Counted from the stretch's first letter, positions 34,734-43,980 are shown. The stretch is 64,000 nucleotides of DNA from CAYUIG01 sp964444685 (GCA_964444685.1 CAYUIG010000003.1:1-64000), one strand, 5' to 3'. Made by a program: numbers and translations. The notes: a model not told the origin generated them from the letters alone.

Positions 34734-34749
34734 ATATGCCGTCGAGACG

Positions 34750-36054
34750 TCAGGTGGAACCCATACGCAGAGGATGATCCACGGGATGCGGCTGCAACGA
34801 TTCACCCTCCGTGCGTGCGACGAAGGAGGCCGCAGTCAGGTCGCCGGTGACGTTCACGGCGGTGCGGATCATGTCGAGGATGCGGTCTACGCCGAAGATC
34901 AGCGCGATGCCGGCGGCCGCGTGCTCGCCGAGGCCGACGGAGTTGAGCACGAGGACCAGGATCACGATGCCGGCACTGGGCACGCCGGCCGCGCCGATGC
35001 TCGCGAGGGTGGCGGTGAGCACGATCGTGAGCTGCCCGGTCCAGCCGAGGTCCACGCCGTAGATCTGCGCGATGAACATGGTGGCCACCGCCTGGTAGAG
35101 CGCGGTGCCGTCCATGTTGATCGTGGCACCGAGCGGCAGCACGAAGGATGACACTTCCTTCGAGATCCCGACCTGCTCCTCGGCCGTTTCCATTGTCACG
35201 GGCAGTGTGGCATTCGAGCTGGATGTCGAGAACGCCACCATCTGCGCGTTGGCGATCCGGCGGAAGAACGTCACCGGATTCATCTTCACGAGGAACCGAA
35301 CGACGAAGGCATACGTGCCGAGCACGTGCAGCACCAGGCCCGCGACGACGGTGAGTGCGTAGATCAGCAGGGACCGCAGCAGGCTGATCCCGGTGTTCGG
35401 GTCCGCGATGATCGCGGCGATGAGCGCGAACACGGCGTAGGGCGCGAGCTTCATGATCCAGTCGATCAGGACCATGACGGTGTCGTTCACGCCCTCGGCG
35501 AGGTTCAGCACGGCGTTGCGTCGGTCCTCGCGGATCACGGTGAGTGCCGCGCCGAACAGTATGGTGAACACAATGAGCGGCAGAAGCTGCATCTGCGCCG
35601 CCGCCTGAATCGGGTTCGTGGGGATCATGTTGAGCAGCGTCTCGACGACCGTCGGCTTCTCGGCCGCTGCGGTCACGCGTGCCCCGGCCTCCGCGGCGAA
35701 CTGTGACGCGAGCGCGTCGCGCGTGGCGGTGTCGATGCTTCCGCCGGGCCGCACTAGGTTCGACAGGACGAGGCCGATGGTCACGGCGATGGCGGTCGTG
35801 GACATGTAGTAGACCACGGTCTTGCCGCCGATGCGGCCGAGCTTGCGCAGGTCGCCGAGCGAGGCGGTGCCGATCACCAGGCTGGCCACGACGAGCGGCA
35901 CGACCACCATGGTGATCAGGCGGATGAACGCCGTGCCGATCGGCTGGATGCCCATCAGGATGGACTGGAGCCAGCCGATGTCGAACAGACTCGCCACCAG
36001 CCCCAGCACGATCCCGAGGACGAGCCCGATGAGGATCTTCATGTACAACGGCAT
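34750..36054 (-). CDS. Dicarboxylate/amino acid:cation symporter
   Basis: About 434 residues from the ATG at 36054, which has AGGGA six bases upstream; an ATG at 36078 is also in frame. SLC1/DAACS family: multiple membrane segments, serine-rich re-entrant loop MVAFSTSSSNATLPVTM, NMDGTALYQAVATMFIAQIYG, the second hairpin SIGAAGVPSAGIVIL, and GVDRILDMIRTAVNVTGDL. It imports C4-dicarboxylates, glutamate or aspartate with Na+ or H+. A second family member is encoded at 55829-57199; the two share all core motifs but differ in loops. Confidence 0.92.
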   Translation of the reverse strand: MPLYMKILIGLVLGIVLGLVASLFDIGWLQSILMGIQPIGTAFIRLITMVVVPLVVASLVIGTASLGDLRKLGRIGGKTVVYYMSTTAIAVTIGLVLSNLVRPGGSIDTATRDALASQFAAEAGARVTAAAEKPTVVETLLNMIPTNPIQAAAQMQLLPLIVFTILFGAALTVIREDRRNAVLNLAEGVNDTVMVLIDWIMKLAPYAVFALIAAIIADPNTGISLLRSLLIYALTVVAGLVLHVLGTYAFVVRFLVKMNPVTFFRRIANAQMVAFSTSSSNATLPVTMETAEEQVGISKEVSSFVLPLGATINMDGTALYQAVATMFIAQIYGVDLGWTGQLTIVLTATLASIGAAGVPSAGIVILVLVLNSVGLGEHAAAGIALIFGVDRILDMIRTAVNVTGDLTAASFVARTEGESLQPHPVDHPLRMGST

Positions 36055-36110
36055 GGCATTTCCCTGCGGAGTGGGCACGCGAAGGTAGGGCTGGCGCTAT
36101 GACCGTGCAA

Positions 36111-36232
36111 CCCGGGTCTGGGGTCTGGGGTCTGGAGTCTGGAGTCTGGTTATGAGGACTCGCGATGAAGCGGCACCGGCCCGGGTCCCGCAGTAAACCA
36201 GACACCAGACCCCAGACCCCAGACACCAGACG
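36111..36232. repeat. Heptamer inverted-repeat element, copy 2
   Basis: Left arm 36113-36149 is a run of GTCTGGG/GTCTGGA heptamers; right arm about 36190-36232 starts CGCAGTAAACCAGAC and continues ACCAGACCCCAGACCCCAG. The centre is about 40 bases. It lies between the divergent symporter and DUF445 genes, so it cannot simply be their terminator. Confidence 0.8.
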
Positions 36233-36279
36233 ATGATCAGACTGCCATCCAGACGCGTTGCCCACTACCTTCCCCACCC

Positions 36280-37845
36280 GTGAATCCTGATCTCCTGCGA
36301 GCCCTGACGACGGTCGCGTTCGGCGCGGTTGCGGGCGGCATCACGAACGCCGTCGCGGTGTGGATGCTGTTCCATCCGTACGATCCGCCGAAGCTGTTCG
36401 GGCGTCGTTTTCCGCTGCTGCAGGGAGCCATCCCGAAGAACAAGCCGCGTCTTGCGGGAGCGCTGGGCAAGACGGTCGGGCAGCGGCTGCTCACGGCAGA
36501 GGACCTGGCGCGCACGCTGTCGGAGCCGCGCTTCCGCGAAGCGTTCGACCAGGGCCTGTCCGCGTTCATCCGCTCGCTGCTCGAGGAGCGCCGCGGCTCG
36601 CTGCGCGAGATGCTGCCCGAATCTGCAGCGAACGAGCTGCACGGCGTGCTGCTCGAGGTTGCGGATCGCGTGAGCGAGCGCGTGCGCGACCACGTGGCGA
36701 GCGACGAGTTCCGCGAGACCGCGCATCGCTGGGCCGCAGCGCTCGCGGCGGAGCTGCGCGACCGTCCGCTGGCCGAACTGCTGACGCCGGAGCGCGAGTC
36801 ATCGATCGCGAACGCGGCCGACCGATGGATCGCCGAGGCTGCGGAAGGCGAGGGCTTCGCGGTCGCGATCCGGGACTACCTCGAGCGCGGCACGCGACGG
36901 TTGCTGCGCCCGGGTCGTACGGTGCAGGAGCTGCTGCCGCAGGGACTCGTCGCCGCTCTGGAGCGCGCGATTGCCGGGTACCTGCCGATCGCGCTGGAGC
37001 GGCTGGGCGGGCTGCTCGAGGATCCGCGCGCACGGGACCGCGTCGAGACCGTGCTGCACGAAGTGCTCGACCGCTTCATGCGCGACCTCAAGTTCCACCA
37101 GCGGCTCGTCGCCGCACTCATCATCACGCCCGAGACGATCGACAAGGTCCTCAAGGCGGTAGAGGACGAGGGCGCCACCAAGATCTCGGAGCTGTTCCAG
37201 GATCCGGACGTGCGCGACGCCATGGCGCGCGGTGTCAACAACGCGATCGTCGACTTCCTCGAGAAACCGGTCACGTCGGTGTTCGGCGAGCCAGAGGACG
37301 AAAGCGTGCAGGACGCGCTCACCACCGTCGAGGGCTGGGTGCTGTCGATCGCGCGCGACGATCAGACGCGTTCGTTCCTCGTGGAGAAGCTGCGCGCCAC
37401 GATGACCGCGGCGGAGCGGCGCACGTGGGGCGAGCTGTTCGAGCACGTGTCGACGGACCGCATCGCCGATGCTGCGGTGGCCGCGGCGAAGAGCGAGCGC
37501 GCCGGTGAGCTATATCGCGACGCGATCCGGCGCGGTGCCGACATGCTGCTCGACCGTCCGCTCGGCCGGATCGCCGATCATCTGCCGCCCGACGCAACGG
37601 AGCGCATCGAGCGCGCTGTCGCGGAGCCGCTGTGGGCCTGGATCCAGCAGCAGGTCCCGCCGATCGTGCAGCGCGTGGACATCTCCGCGCGCGTGGAGCA
37701 GAAGGTGCTGGACTATCCGACCGCGCAGCTCGAGGCGCTGATCAAGGGCGTGACCGAGCGCGAGCTCCAGCTCATCGTACGGCTCGGCTACGTGCTGGGT
37801 GGAATGATCGGCCTGATGTCGGCCGGGATATCGTTCCTGTTCTAG
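36280..37845 (+). CDS. DUF445 family membrane protein
   Basis: 521 residues, GTG start. An N-terminal membrane segment (LLRALTTVAFGAVAGGITNAVAVWMLFHPY) and a C-terminal one (LGYVLGGMIGLMSAGISFLF) bracket a long helical, charged middle of about 460 residues. The N-terminal GxxTNxxAxxMLFxP pattern followed by GAIPKNKPRLAGALGKTVG is the DUF445 signature. The function of the family is not established; some members affect cell envelope or sensitivity phenotypes. Confidence 0.9.
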   Translation: MNPDLLRALTTVAFGAVAGGITNAVAVWMLFHPYDPPKLFGRRFPLLQGAIPKNKPRLAGALGKTVGQRLLTAEDLARTLSEPRFREAFDQGLSAFIRSLLEERRGSLREMLPESAANELHGVLLEVADRVSERVRDHVASDEFRETAHRWAAALAAELRDRPLAELLTPERESSIANAADRWIAEAAEGEGFAVAIRDYLERGTRRLLRPGRTVQELLPQGLVAALERAIAGYLPIALERLGGLLEDPRARDRVETVLHEVLDRFMRDLKFHQRLVAALIITPETIDKVLKAVEDEGATKISELFQDPDVRDAMARGVNNAIVDFLEKPVTSVFGEPEDESVQDALTTVEGWVLSIARDDQTRSFLVEKLRATMTAAERRTWGELFEHVSTDRIADAAVAAAKSERAGELYRDAIRRGADMLLDRPLGRIADHLPPDATERIERAVAEPLWAWIQQQVPPIVQRVDISARVEQKVLDYPTAQLEALIKGVTERELQLIVRLGYVLGGMIGLMSAGISFLF

Positions 37846-38249
37846 GCGCCCTCGAACGCCTCGATCGCGCGCCGTACGCCGTCGGGCACCGGCATCGAGC
37901 GCTCGTTCGCGTAGTCGTACATCACCTGGAGCGTGTGCGCCGTCGCGAGCAATTCACCCTGCGACGAGCGCACCTCGTACTCCATAGCGAAGCTCTTTCC
38001 GCCGATCCGCGACACGCGCACACCGACCGCCAGCTCGTCGGGGAACCGGATGCGTGCGTGGTAGCGCACGGTCGCCTCGCCTATGACATAGTCGATGTCC
38101 TCGACCGTGTTGCGGCCGGCCACTTCGCGCCAGTATGCGGCGCGGGCTTCCTCGATGTAGATCAGCGGCCGTGAGTGGTGCGCGTGTCCCATCGCGTCCA
38201 GGTCCTGGAAGCGGACGGGCACCCGCCAGATGAAGCGGAAGTCGCTCAC
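37842..38249 (-). CDS. 4-hydroxybenzoyl-CoA thioesterase-like (hot-dog) thioesterase
   Basis: 135 residues, GTG start at 38249 overlapping the preceding stop (GTGA). Hot-dog fold of the YbgC/4HBT type: VRFQDLDAMGHAHHSRPLIYIEEARAAYW places the catalytic Asp in the usual D-x-MGH-x-x-x position, followed by VRYHARIRFPDEL and FAMEYEVRSSQGELLATAHT. It hydrolyses an acyl-CoA, substrate unknown. It converges with DUF445, overlapping it by 4 bases. Confidence 0.85.
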   Translation of the reverse strand: MSDFRFIWRVPVRFQDLDAMGHAHHSRPLIYIEEARAAYWREVAGRNTVEDIDYVIGEATVRYHARIRFPDELAVGVRVSRIGGKSFAMEYEVRSSQGELLATAHTLQVMYDYANERSMPVPDGVRRAIEAFEGA

Positions 38250-38419
38250 TCCGCGGTTTGCGAGATGTTCGCGACGCCTGCGACCGCCAGCGCGAGCAGG
38301 CCGAGGCCGATCAGCCACGTTCCGGGCGTGAAGAGACCGGGGATGAGGAAGGCCGCGACGACGCCGGCCTGACCGAGGACCAGGGCGGCCAGGCCGCCCG
38401 GCAGGAGCCAGCGGGTCAT
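38246..38419 (-). CDS. Small two-helix membrane protein
   Basis: 57 residues from the ATG at 38419. Two hydrophobic helices (LLPGGLAALVLGQAGVVAAF and TWLIGLGLLALAVAGVANIS) joined by a short turn. Its start overlaps the stop of the small upstream gene (ATGA) and its stop overlaps the thioesterase start (GTGA), which supports it as a translated gene. No family recognised. Confidence 0.6.
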   Translation of the reverse strand: MTRWLLPGGLAALVLGQAGVVAAFLIPGLFTPGTWLIGLGLLALAVAGVANISQTAE

Positions 38420-38577
38420 CGCTGCGGCGGGCGGAACCAGTGGACATGCTTGTGCCTCAGACGATGCGCGCGGCCCGGGTGAACCACGCGATCCTGCCGG
38501 CCGGGCAGACCGGGCGTTCCGAGTCCGACGTACACGCCGATCCCCAGCGCGAGTGCGAGTCCGATGATGTAGAGCAT
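38416..38577 (-). CDS. Very small membrane-anchored protein
   Basis: 53 residues, ATG at 38577 with GGAGG eight bases upstream and a stop overlapping the next ATG by 4 bases. An N-terminal hydrophobic helix (MLYIIGLALALGIGVYVGLG) is followed by a basic, His-rich tail (HPGRAHRLRHKHVHWF). The family is not recognised. The good ribosome site and coupling argue that it is real. Confidence 0.55.
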   Translation of the reverse strand: MLYIIGLALALGIGVYVGLGTPGLPGRQDRVVHPGRAHRLRHKHVHWFRPPQR

Positions 38578-38659
38578 GGGCCATCCTCCTTCTGCGAACT
38601 ACCGATCCTGCGGTCTACCCGTGTGCACCGCAAGGTGGTCCGCTCCGGCCGAAGGAGGC

Positions 38660-40354
38660 CTAGGTCTCGAGCGTCTCCAGCCGGTTCGCGGCGGCGCGCA
38701 GCGGGACGACGATGGCGGCCACCGTGATCGCCACGGCGAGACCCAGCCCGACGACGAGCGCGGTCCAGTCGCCGGTGTCGACGACGCGTCCGCGCGCCTG
38801 CGCGCGCAGTACGGCGTAGACGGGCCATGCCTGGAGCGCGATCACGATGCCGAGGTACGCGATCGCGGACATCATGAACAGCAGCCCGCCGAAGCTGGCC
38901 GGGATGTCGGCCGGGTTCTCGGAATCGAACTTCGGAAAGAGCGCGCCGATTCCCAGCGCCATGGCCGCCATCGCGAAGGTGATGCCCACGATGGTCACGA
39001 GCGACAGCACCATCACGAAGCCCTGCACGCGCAGGATGAAGTTGGTCGTGATGGTGAGAGCGAGCGAGAGCACGAGCAGCGGCGTGACACCCACCCAGAA
39101 CTTGCTCCACAGCAGCGAACGCACGGGCAGGGGTGAGGAGCGGAGCAGCCAGAGCGTGCGGCCTTCGAGCGAGATGGCCGGGAAGAGGAAACGCGATGCG
39201 ACTGCGGCCAGCACGAAGCCCGCGAGTCCCTGGTTCAGGAACGCAACGACGTTCGTGAGGAAGAACCCGACGTCCTCGCCGGTGTGCAGCGGCAGCGCCA
39301 TGATGTTGTAGACGTACACGATGACGAGCACGCCCAGCAGCATGAGCTGTGACCACTGGGTGGTGTCGCGGAAGAAGGTGCGGATGTCCTTCGCGAGCAG
39401 CGCGCGCCGTGGTGCCGCCATTCCTGTGAAGAGGCCGTCCACGCGCGAGCGGCGCACGCTGCCGGCCGGCCGCGTCTCCGCACCTTCGTGTGCGCGCGTC
39501 AGCCCGGACTCGAAGAGCCGGCCGTGCACCCATGCGCCCATGACGACGAATGCGGCCGCGGTGGACGCGAGCAGCAGCAGCGGAAAGCCATCCCCGGCCG
39601 AGGGACCGATGCCCAGCGGTGCGAGCAGCGCTTCGGCGGCCCATTCGGACGGCAGCCACGGGGACTGGGGGGCGCGCAGGGTCGCAACGAAGTCCACGAG
39701 ATCGCGATACCCCTCGGGGCGTGCCAGCTGCTCCGGCCGCATCATGCGGAACAGCACGACGGCCGCGGCGAAACCGAGCAGGCCGAGCAGCGCCAGCAGC
39801 TCGCGCGCGCGCCGGGCGGGGAAGACGTTCACGAGCAACTGCGTGATCGCGGTCCCGATCACTGCGGGAATCACGAGGAACGACGCCACGGTCGCGAGCG
39901 CGGATGGCAGGAACAGCGGCCCGGCGTCGTACACGGCAGCGAACGCAGCCAGTACGGGCACGAGCATCAGCGCGACCATCCACGACGAGTTGACCAGCGT
40001 CTCGGCCAGGCGTGCGCCGTACAGCCGCAGCCGATCCAGGGGCGCGGCGGCGAGCAGCTCCATGTCGCGCGCGAGGAAGAACGTGGACAGCGCGGTGATC
40101 ACGTTCGACAGCAGCAGGATCGACAGGAACGCGAGCAGGATGAGCCCGAGCAGCTTGGCGGCGAGCAGGTCACCGATGCCGGGTGTGTTGCGGAAGTAGA
40201 CGAGCAGCCGCCGGATCACGCCGAAGAGCGTGACCCAGAAGGCGAGGCCGGCGAGCGCGAAGCCGGCGGTGCGTGCCGCACTCGCGCCGCGCGTCAGGCG
40301 GCGCGACGCGGTCCGCCACTTCGGCGCGAGGAGTGTGAGAACGCCCGCGCTCAC
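38660..40354 (-). CDS. ABC-2-type exporter permease
   Basis: 564 residues with about twelve hydrophobic segments in two halves separated by a soluble middle (ARAHEGAETRPAGSVRRSRVDGL). Segments such as LLLSNVITALSTFFLARDMELLAAAPLDRLRLYGARLAE and LLAKDIRTFFRDTTQWSQ match the large two-half permeases of ABC exporters. It overlaps the ATPase gene by 4 bases and so forms a transporter with it. The exported substrate is unknown. Confidence 0.85.
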   Translation of the reverse strand: MSAGVLTLLAPKWRTASRRLTRGASAARTAGFALAGLAFWVTLFGVIRRLLVYFRNTPGIGDLLAAKLLGLILLAFLSILLLSNVITALSTFFLARDMELLAAAPLDRLRLYGARLAETLVNSSWMVALMLVPVLAAFAAVYDAGPLFLPSALATVASFLVIPAVIGTAITQLLVNVFPARRARELLALLGLLGFAAAVVLFRMMRPEQLARPEGYRDLVDFVATLRAPQSPWLPSEWAAEALLAPLGIGPSAGDGFPLLLLASTAAAFVVMGAWVHGRLFESGLTRAHEGAETRPAGSVRRSRVDGLFTGMAAPRRALLAKDIRTFFRDTTQWSQLMLLGVLVIVYVYNIMALPLHTGEDVGFFLTNVVAFLNQGLAGFVLAAVASRFLFPAISLEGRTLWLLRSSPLPVRSLLWSKFWVGVTPLLVLSLALTITTNFILRVQGFVMVLSLVTIVGITFAMAAMALGIGALFPKFDSENPADIPASFGGLLFMMSAIAYLGIVIALQAWPVYAVLRAQARGRVVDTGDWTALVVGLGLAVAITVAAIVVPLRAAANRLETLET

Positions 40355-41106
40355 GCGCCCGCCTCCACGACGTCTTCGGGCGCGCGGCGCCCCTTCGTGA
40401 GCTGGAGGAAGACCTCCTCGAGGCTCAGCGCCTCATCCTCCGCTATGCGCCGCAGTTCGGCCATCGTACCGAGTGCGCGGATGCGGCCCTGATGCAGGAT
40501 CGCGATGCGGTCGCACAGTGCTTCCGCAACTTCGAGCGTGTGTGTCGACAGGAACACGGTGCCGCCGCGTGCGGCGAACGAGCGGAGCAGGTCCTTGATC
40601 TGACGTGCTGCGCGCGGATCCAGTCCGACCATCGGCTCGTCCACGACTATGACCTCGGGGTCGTGCACGAGTGCGGAGCAGATCAGCAGCTTCTGCCGCA
40701 TCCCGTGGCTGTAGCTCTCGACGAGCGTGTCGCGCCAGTCATCCAGCTCGAACATCTCGAGGAGCTCATCGGCTCGACGTGCAGCCGTGCCGTTGGCGCC
40801 CCAGAGACCTGCAACGAACGAGAGGAACTCGCCGCCGGTGAGCTTCTCGTAGAGCGATGGACGGTCGGGGATGTAGCCGATTGCGCGCTTCGCCAGCAGC
40901 GGCGCGGCCACCATGTCGTGGCCCGCGATGCGGATGGTGCCCGCGGACGGACGCAGCACGCCCGTGACCATGCGGATGGTCGTCGTCTTGCCTGCACCAT
41001 TGGGCCCGAGGAAGCCGAACAGCTCGCCCTTCCGGACCTCGAGGTCGATGGGGTGCACGGCCGTGAAGCGGCCGTACTTCTTGGTCACTCCGATCAGCTC
41101 GATCAT
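40351..41106 (-). CDS. ABC transporter ATPase (ABC-2 exporter)
   Basis: 251 residues from ATG at 41106. Walker A GPNGAGKTTT, Q-loop region GYIPDRPSLYEKLTG, signature YSHGMRQKLL (in place of LSGGQ, usual for this exporter class), Walker B VIVVDEPMVGLDP, and H-loop STHTLEVAE. It partners the permease encoded next. Its ATG overlaps the stop of the transglutaminase-like gene, so all three are one translational unit. Confidence 0.94.
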   Translation of the reverse strand: MIELIGVTKKYGRFTAVHPIDLEVRKGELFGFLGPNGAGKTTTIRMVTGVLRPSAGTIRIAGHDMVAAPLLAKRAIGYIPDRPSLYEKLTGGEFLSFVAGLWGANGTAARRADELLEMFELDDWRDTLVESYSHGMRQKLLICSALVHDPEVIVVDEPMVGLDPRAARQIKDLLRSFAARGGTVFLSTHTLEVAEALCDRIAILHQGRIRALGTMAELRRIAEDEALSLEEVFLQLTKGRRAPEDVVEAGA

Positions 41107-42629
41107 GGAACCTCCAGCCTCAGGCGCCCGATCAGCCGCACCAGCTCGAGCTGGCGCGCGAGGCCGCCGACCGTGAATCGCAGGTGGCCCGCGTCCGCCG
41201 GGAACTGGCCCAGCGTCGGGTCCACCGCCACCCATTCCCCCGCGAGCCAGACTTCCGGCCACGCGTGGTAGTAGAACCGCCCGTTAAGGTGCACGAGCCC
41301 CGCGGCCGTGCGCGCCGGCAGGCCGATCGCACGCGCGAGCGCGACGTACAGCACCGTGTGCTCGTTGCAGTCGCCGCGCAGGCCTTCGAGCACCTGCACC
41401 GCGGATGGCACGCTCGGTGTGATCTGCTTGTCGAGATTTCCGTACACCCACTCGTTGAGCCGCTGCGCGGCTTCGACGGGATCCGTTGTACCGCCGATGA
41501 CTTCACGCGCTTTCGCGATGACACGCGGGTCGAGCGACTGGATCAGCGGGGTCGCCTCGAGCTCCGCTTCGATCGCTGCATCACCAGAGAACGGCAATGA
41601 ATAGCCTGCGGACAGCGGGATGCCCTGTCGCCGCACGATCAGCGTGTCGCCGGACAGCGACTGCGCGCCGCCATCGAGGTCGAAGCCATCCAGCTCGACG
41701 TCGAGCAGCCGCACGCGCAACTCGGCTGCGGTGGCTGCGGCCGCGACTTCTGCACCTGCGGAGATCGCGGTGCGCTCGATGATCGCGCCGTAGCCGGCCG
41801 CGCGGGCGGCATCGCTCTGCGCATCACTCCATTCCTGGCGCGAGAGCTCGAATGCGGTCCGCTCGATCGTGAAGCCGAGCGGGCTCTCCGCGCGCACGAT
41901 CATGCCGTCGTCATCGACCCAGCTCGTGACCGTGATGCCGGCCAGCTTCTGCTCGAGCTGCCACACGGCCACGGTGTCCCAGCCCGTTGCGATCCAGCGG
42001 CCATCCGCGACACCGACGCTGTCCGGCACGATCATCGTGTCGGCCGCGACCACGCGATACTCCGCAACGCGGTCGGAAAGCGACGACGGATCGAACACGC
42101 GCGCACTGAAGCTGCGGCCCACGACGAACTGGCCGGCCGCGGCCGCGCGCACGGGAACGGCGGCATCGAGCAGGAGTCCGCCCGCGGCCGGGATGGTAGC
42201 GGTCTCGACATCGCCACCCGATCGGACCTCGACGTGCAGCGATGAATCGCCCTGCATCCGCCCCGCCGCGTCGAATCGTCCGATCGAGGAGCCCAGCATG
42301 AAGGTGAACTCCGCGAGGCGGAGCTGCGGATCGAGTGTGATGGATGTCTGCGCGACGGCGCGCTGCACGGTGTCGAGCGCGGGCACATCGAGCAGGAGGT
42401 CATCGTCGATGCGGAACATGCGGCCGGGGAGCGTATCCAGCCGGGTCGCCGCACGGCCGATGGCGGTGCCGCCCATGCGTACGACGTAGAAGTGCGAGCC
42501 GGGCGCGAGCGAGCGCGCGGCCTCGGCCAGTCGCTCCGACGCCGGCGGGAAGTACTCCCGCCGCACGTGGATGCCCAGCACGGCCGCCCACGCGGTGAGC
42601 ACCGCGAACGCGAACGTCCTCCGGTTCAT
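41103..42629 (-). CDS. Transglutaminase-like protein with N-terminal membrane anchor
   Basis: 508 residues. One N-terminal membrane segment (FAFAVLTAWAAVLGI), a long strand-rich extracytoplasmic region, then a C-terminal transglutaminase core with the full triad: Cys421 in GLRGDCNEHTVLY, His455 in FYYHAWPEVW, Asp470 in VAVDPTLGQ. Bacterial members are mostly proteases or amide-modifying enzymes acting outside the cytoplasm. Coupling to an ABC exporter suggests that it acts on the exported product or on envelope protein. Confidence 0.87.
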   Translation of the reverse strand: MNRRTFAFAVLTAWAAVLGIHVRREYFPPASERLAEAARSLAPGSHFYVVRMGGTAIGRAATRLDTLPGRMFRIDDDLLLDVPALDTVQRAVAQTSITLDPQLRLAEFTFMLGSSIGRFDAAGRMQGDSSLHVEVRSGGDVETATIPAAGGLLLDAAVPVRAAAAGQFVVGRSFSARVFDPSSLSDRVAEYRVVAADTMIVPDSVGVADGRWIATGWDTVAVWQLEQKLAGITVTSWVDDDGMIVRAESPLGFTIERTAFELSRQEWSDAQSDAARAAGYGAIIERTAISAGAEVAAAATAAELRVRLLDVELDGFDLDGGAQSLSGDTLIVRRQGIPLSAGYSLPFSGDAAIEAELEATPLIQSLDPRVIAKAREVIGGTTDPVEAAQRLNEWVYGNLDKQITPSVPSAVQVLEGLRGDCNEHTVLYVALARAIGLPARTAAGLVHLNGRFYYHAWPEVWLAGEWVAVDPTLGQFPADAGHLRFTVGGLARQLELVRLIGRLRLEVP

Positions 42630-42692
42630 TCGAACCTCGCCTGCGCGAGCGCCATGCCCGCGCGCGTGATGTCCTTCGGGGAGATGTCTCTG

Positions 42693-43211
42693 CTAGCCCT
42701 CGCGCGCATCCCCGGGGAGAGGATGCAGTCTGCGCTCGAAGGCTTCCTTCTCGTACTCCGAGTCGACGACGACGTCGACCCGGCCCGGGTACGGCTCGCG
42801 CGCGAGGTGCGCTGCGAGCACGTCCGCCATCGCTTCGGCCGCGATCTCGGCGTCGAGGTTGCCGGCGCCCGTGCCGAGCGGCGCCATGGCCACACTATCG
42901 ATGCCCCACTCGGCCAGCCTGCGCAACCCGTTCGTCAGTCCGCGCCGCACGAGCGCGGGTGTCACCGGCTCCTCACGCGAGCGAACGGCCACGTGCACCA
43001 TGAACTGCGCGCGCAGCGCGCCGGCGCCCGTGATCACGGCCGAACCGACCGGCAGTTCGCCGAGCCGCTCGCACTGCTCACCCAACTCGGGCCCCGCGGC
43101 CACTTCGAGGCGGCGCATCGCCGGGGTGACCGCACCCCACTCCGACGTCACGGGCCGCAGCACGGCGGCGGCGTCGGTATCCGCCAGCTCGCCGAGCAGC
43201 ACGCGGATCAC
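42693..43211 (-). CDS. Macro-domain-like protein
   Basis: 172 residues, almost entirely one alpha/beta domain with macro-like features: an N-terminal strand-loop, GSAVITGAGALRAQFMVHVAV (the ligand-binding glycine-rich part and following strand), LRRLAEWGIDSVAMAPLGTGAGNLDAEIAAEAMADVL (second loop and helix). Macro domains bind or remove ADP-ribose. The usual N-terminal NAAN-type motif is not seen, so catalytic de-ADP-ribosylation is uncertain. It overlaps the next TPR gene by 4 bases. Confidence 0.75.
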   Translation of the reverse strand: MIRVLLGELADTDAAAVLRPVTSEWGAVTPAMRRLEVAAGPELGEQCERLGELPVGSAVITGAGALRAQFMVHVAVRSREEPVTPALVRRGLTNGLRRLAEWGIDSVAMAPLGTGAGNLDAEIAAEAMADVLAAHLAREPYPGRVDVVVDSEYEKEAFERRLHPLPGDAREG

Positions 43212-43978
43212 CCGGGCGCGACCTCCCGCGCCTTGCGATACATCGCCGCCGCTTCCTGCGGCCGATGCTTCCGGTCCAGCAGGATGCCCATCACGTAGTA
43301 CGTGCGCGCGTGGTCGGGCTGGAGCACCGCTGCGCGCTCGAGCATCTGGAGCGCTTCATCCACGCGGCCGAGCTGGTTCAGCGACTCGCCGCGATAGTGG
43401 TACGCCATCGCGCCTTCGGGATCCAGCTCGATGGCCTTCTTCAGCTCCTGCTCCGCCTGCGCGTAGAGTCCGCGCCGGAAGCTCACGATGCCGAGCGTCG
43501 TCCATGCATCGGCCAGCTCCGGATGCACGCGCGTCAGCCGTCGCAGCTCGCGCTCGGCCGCATCGAAGCGGTTGAGCGCGGCGAGCGTGGCCGCGTACTC
43601 GAGCTGCGCGGGCACGTACTCCGGATCCGCTTCACGCGCCGCCTCGAGCTGCTCGAGTGCGGCCGCGTGGTCGCCGCGAGCGGAGTAGAGCCGGGCGAGG
43701 CCGAGCCGCGCATCCGTGTCCTGCCGCTCCAGCAGCACCGCACGGTACAGCTCGATCGCACGATCGGGATCGATCGACTCCAGTCGCCGCGCCTCCTCCA
43801 TCGGCGGCAGCGACGGCGACGCGTCCGCCACCGGCAACTGCGCGGGCGTCGTCACGGCCTCCGCTTCGGCCGGTGGATCCTCGAACGGCCCGATGCCGAG
43901 GTCTCCCTGCGCGGGCTTCCCCGCTCCGCTCGCGGCCGGCTCGACCGGCCGGCCCGCGTGCGATCTCCTGCGCGACAT
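43208..43978 (-). CDS. TPR-repeat protein
   Basis: 256 residues. A 60-residue low-complexity, Ala/Pro-rich start is followed by about five tetratricopeptide repeats (for example DARLGLARLYSARGDHAAALEQLEAA, AWTTLGIVSFRRGLYAQAEQELKKAIELDP, AYHYRGESLNQLGRVDEALQMLE). No signal peptide or membrane helix. TPR arrays are protein-interaction scaffolds; the partner is unknown. Confidence 0.88.
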   Translation of the reverse strand: MSRRRSHAGRPVEPAASGAGKPAQGDLGIGPFEDPPAEAEAVTTPAQLPVADASPSLPPMEEARRLESIDPDRAIELYRAVLLERQDTDARLGLARLYSARGDHAAALEQLEAAREADPEYVPAQLEYAATLAALNRFDAAERELRRLTRVHPELADAWTTLGIVSFRRGLYAQAEQELKKAIELDPEGAMAYHYRGESLNQLGRVDEALQMLERAAVLQPDHARTYYVMGILLDRKHRPQEAAAMYRKAREVAPG

Positions 43979-43980
43979 CT

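Noticed and set aside
38457..39983. 508-codon reverse ORF over the ABC permease
   Set aside because: It is the frame-shifted shadow of the permease gene; it is rich in Arg/His and lacks membrane segments.
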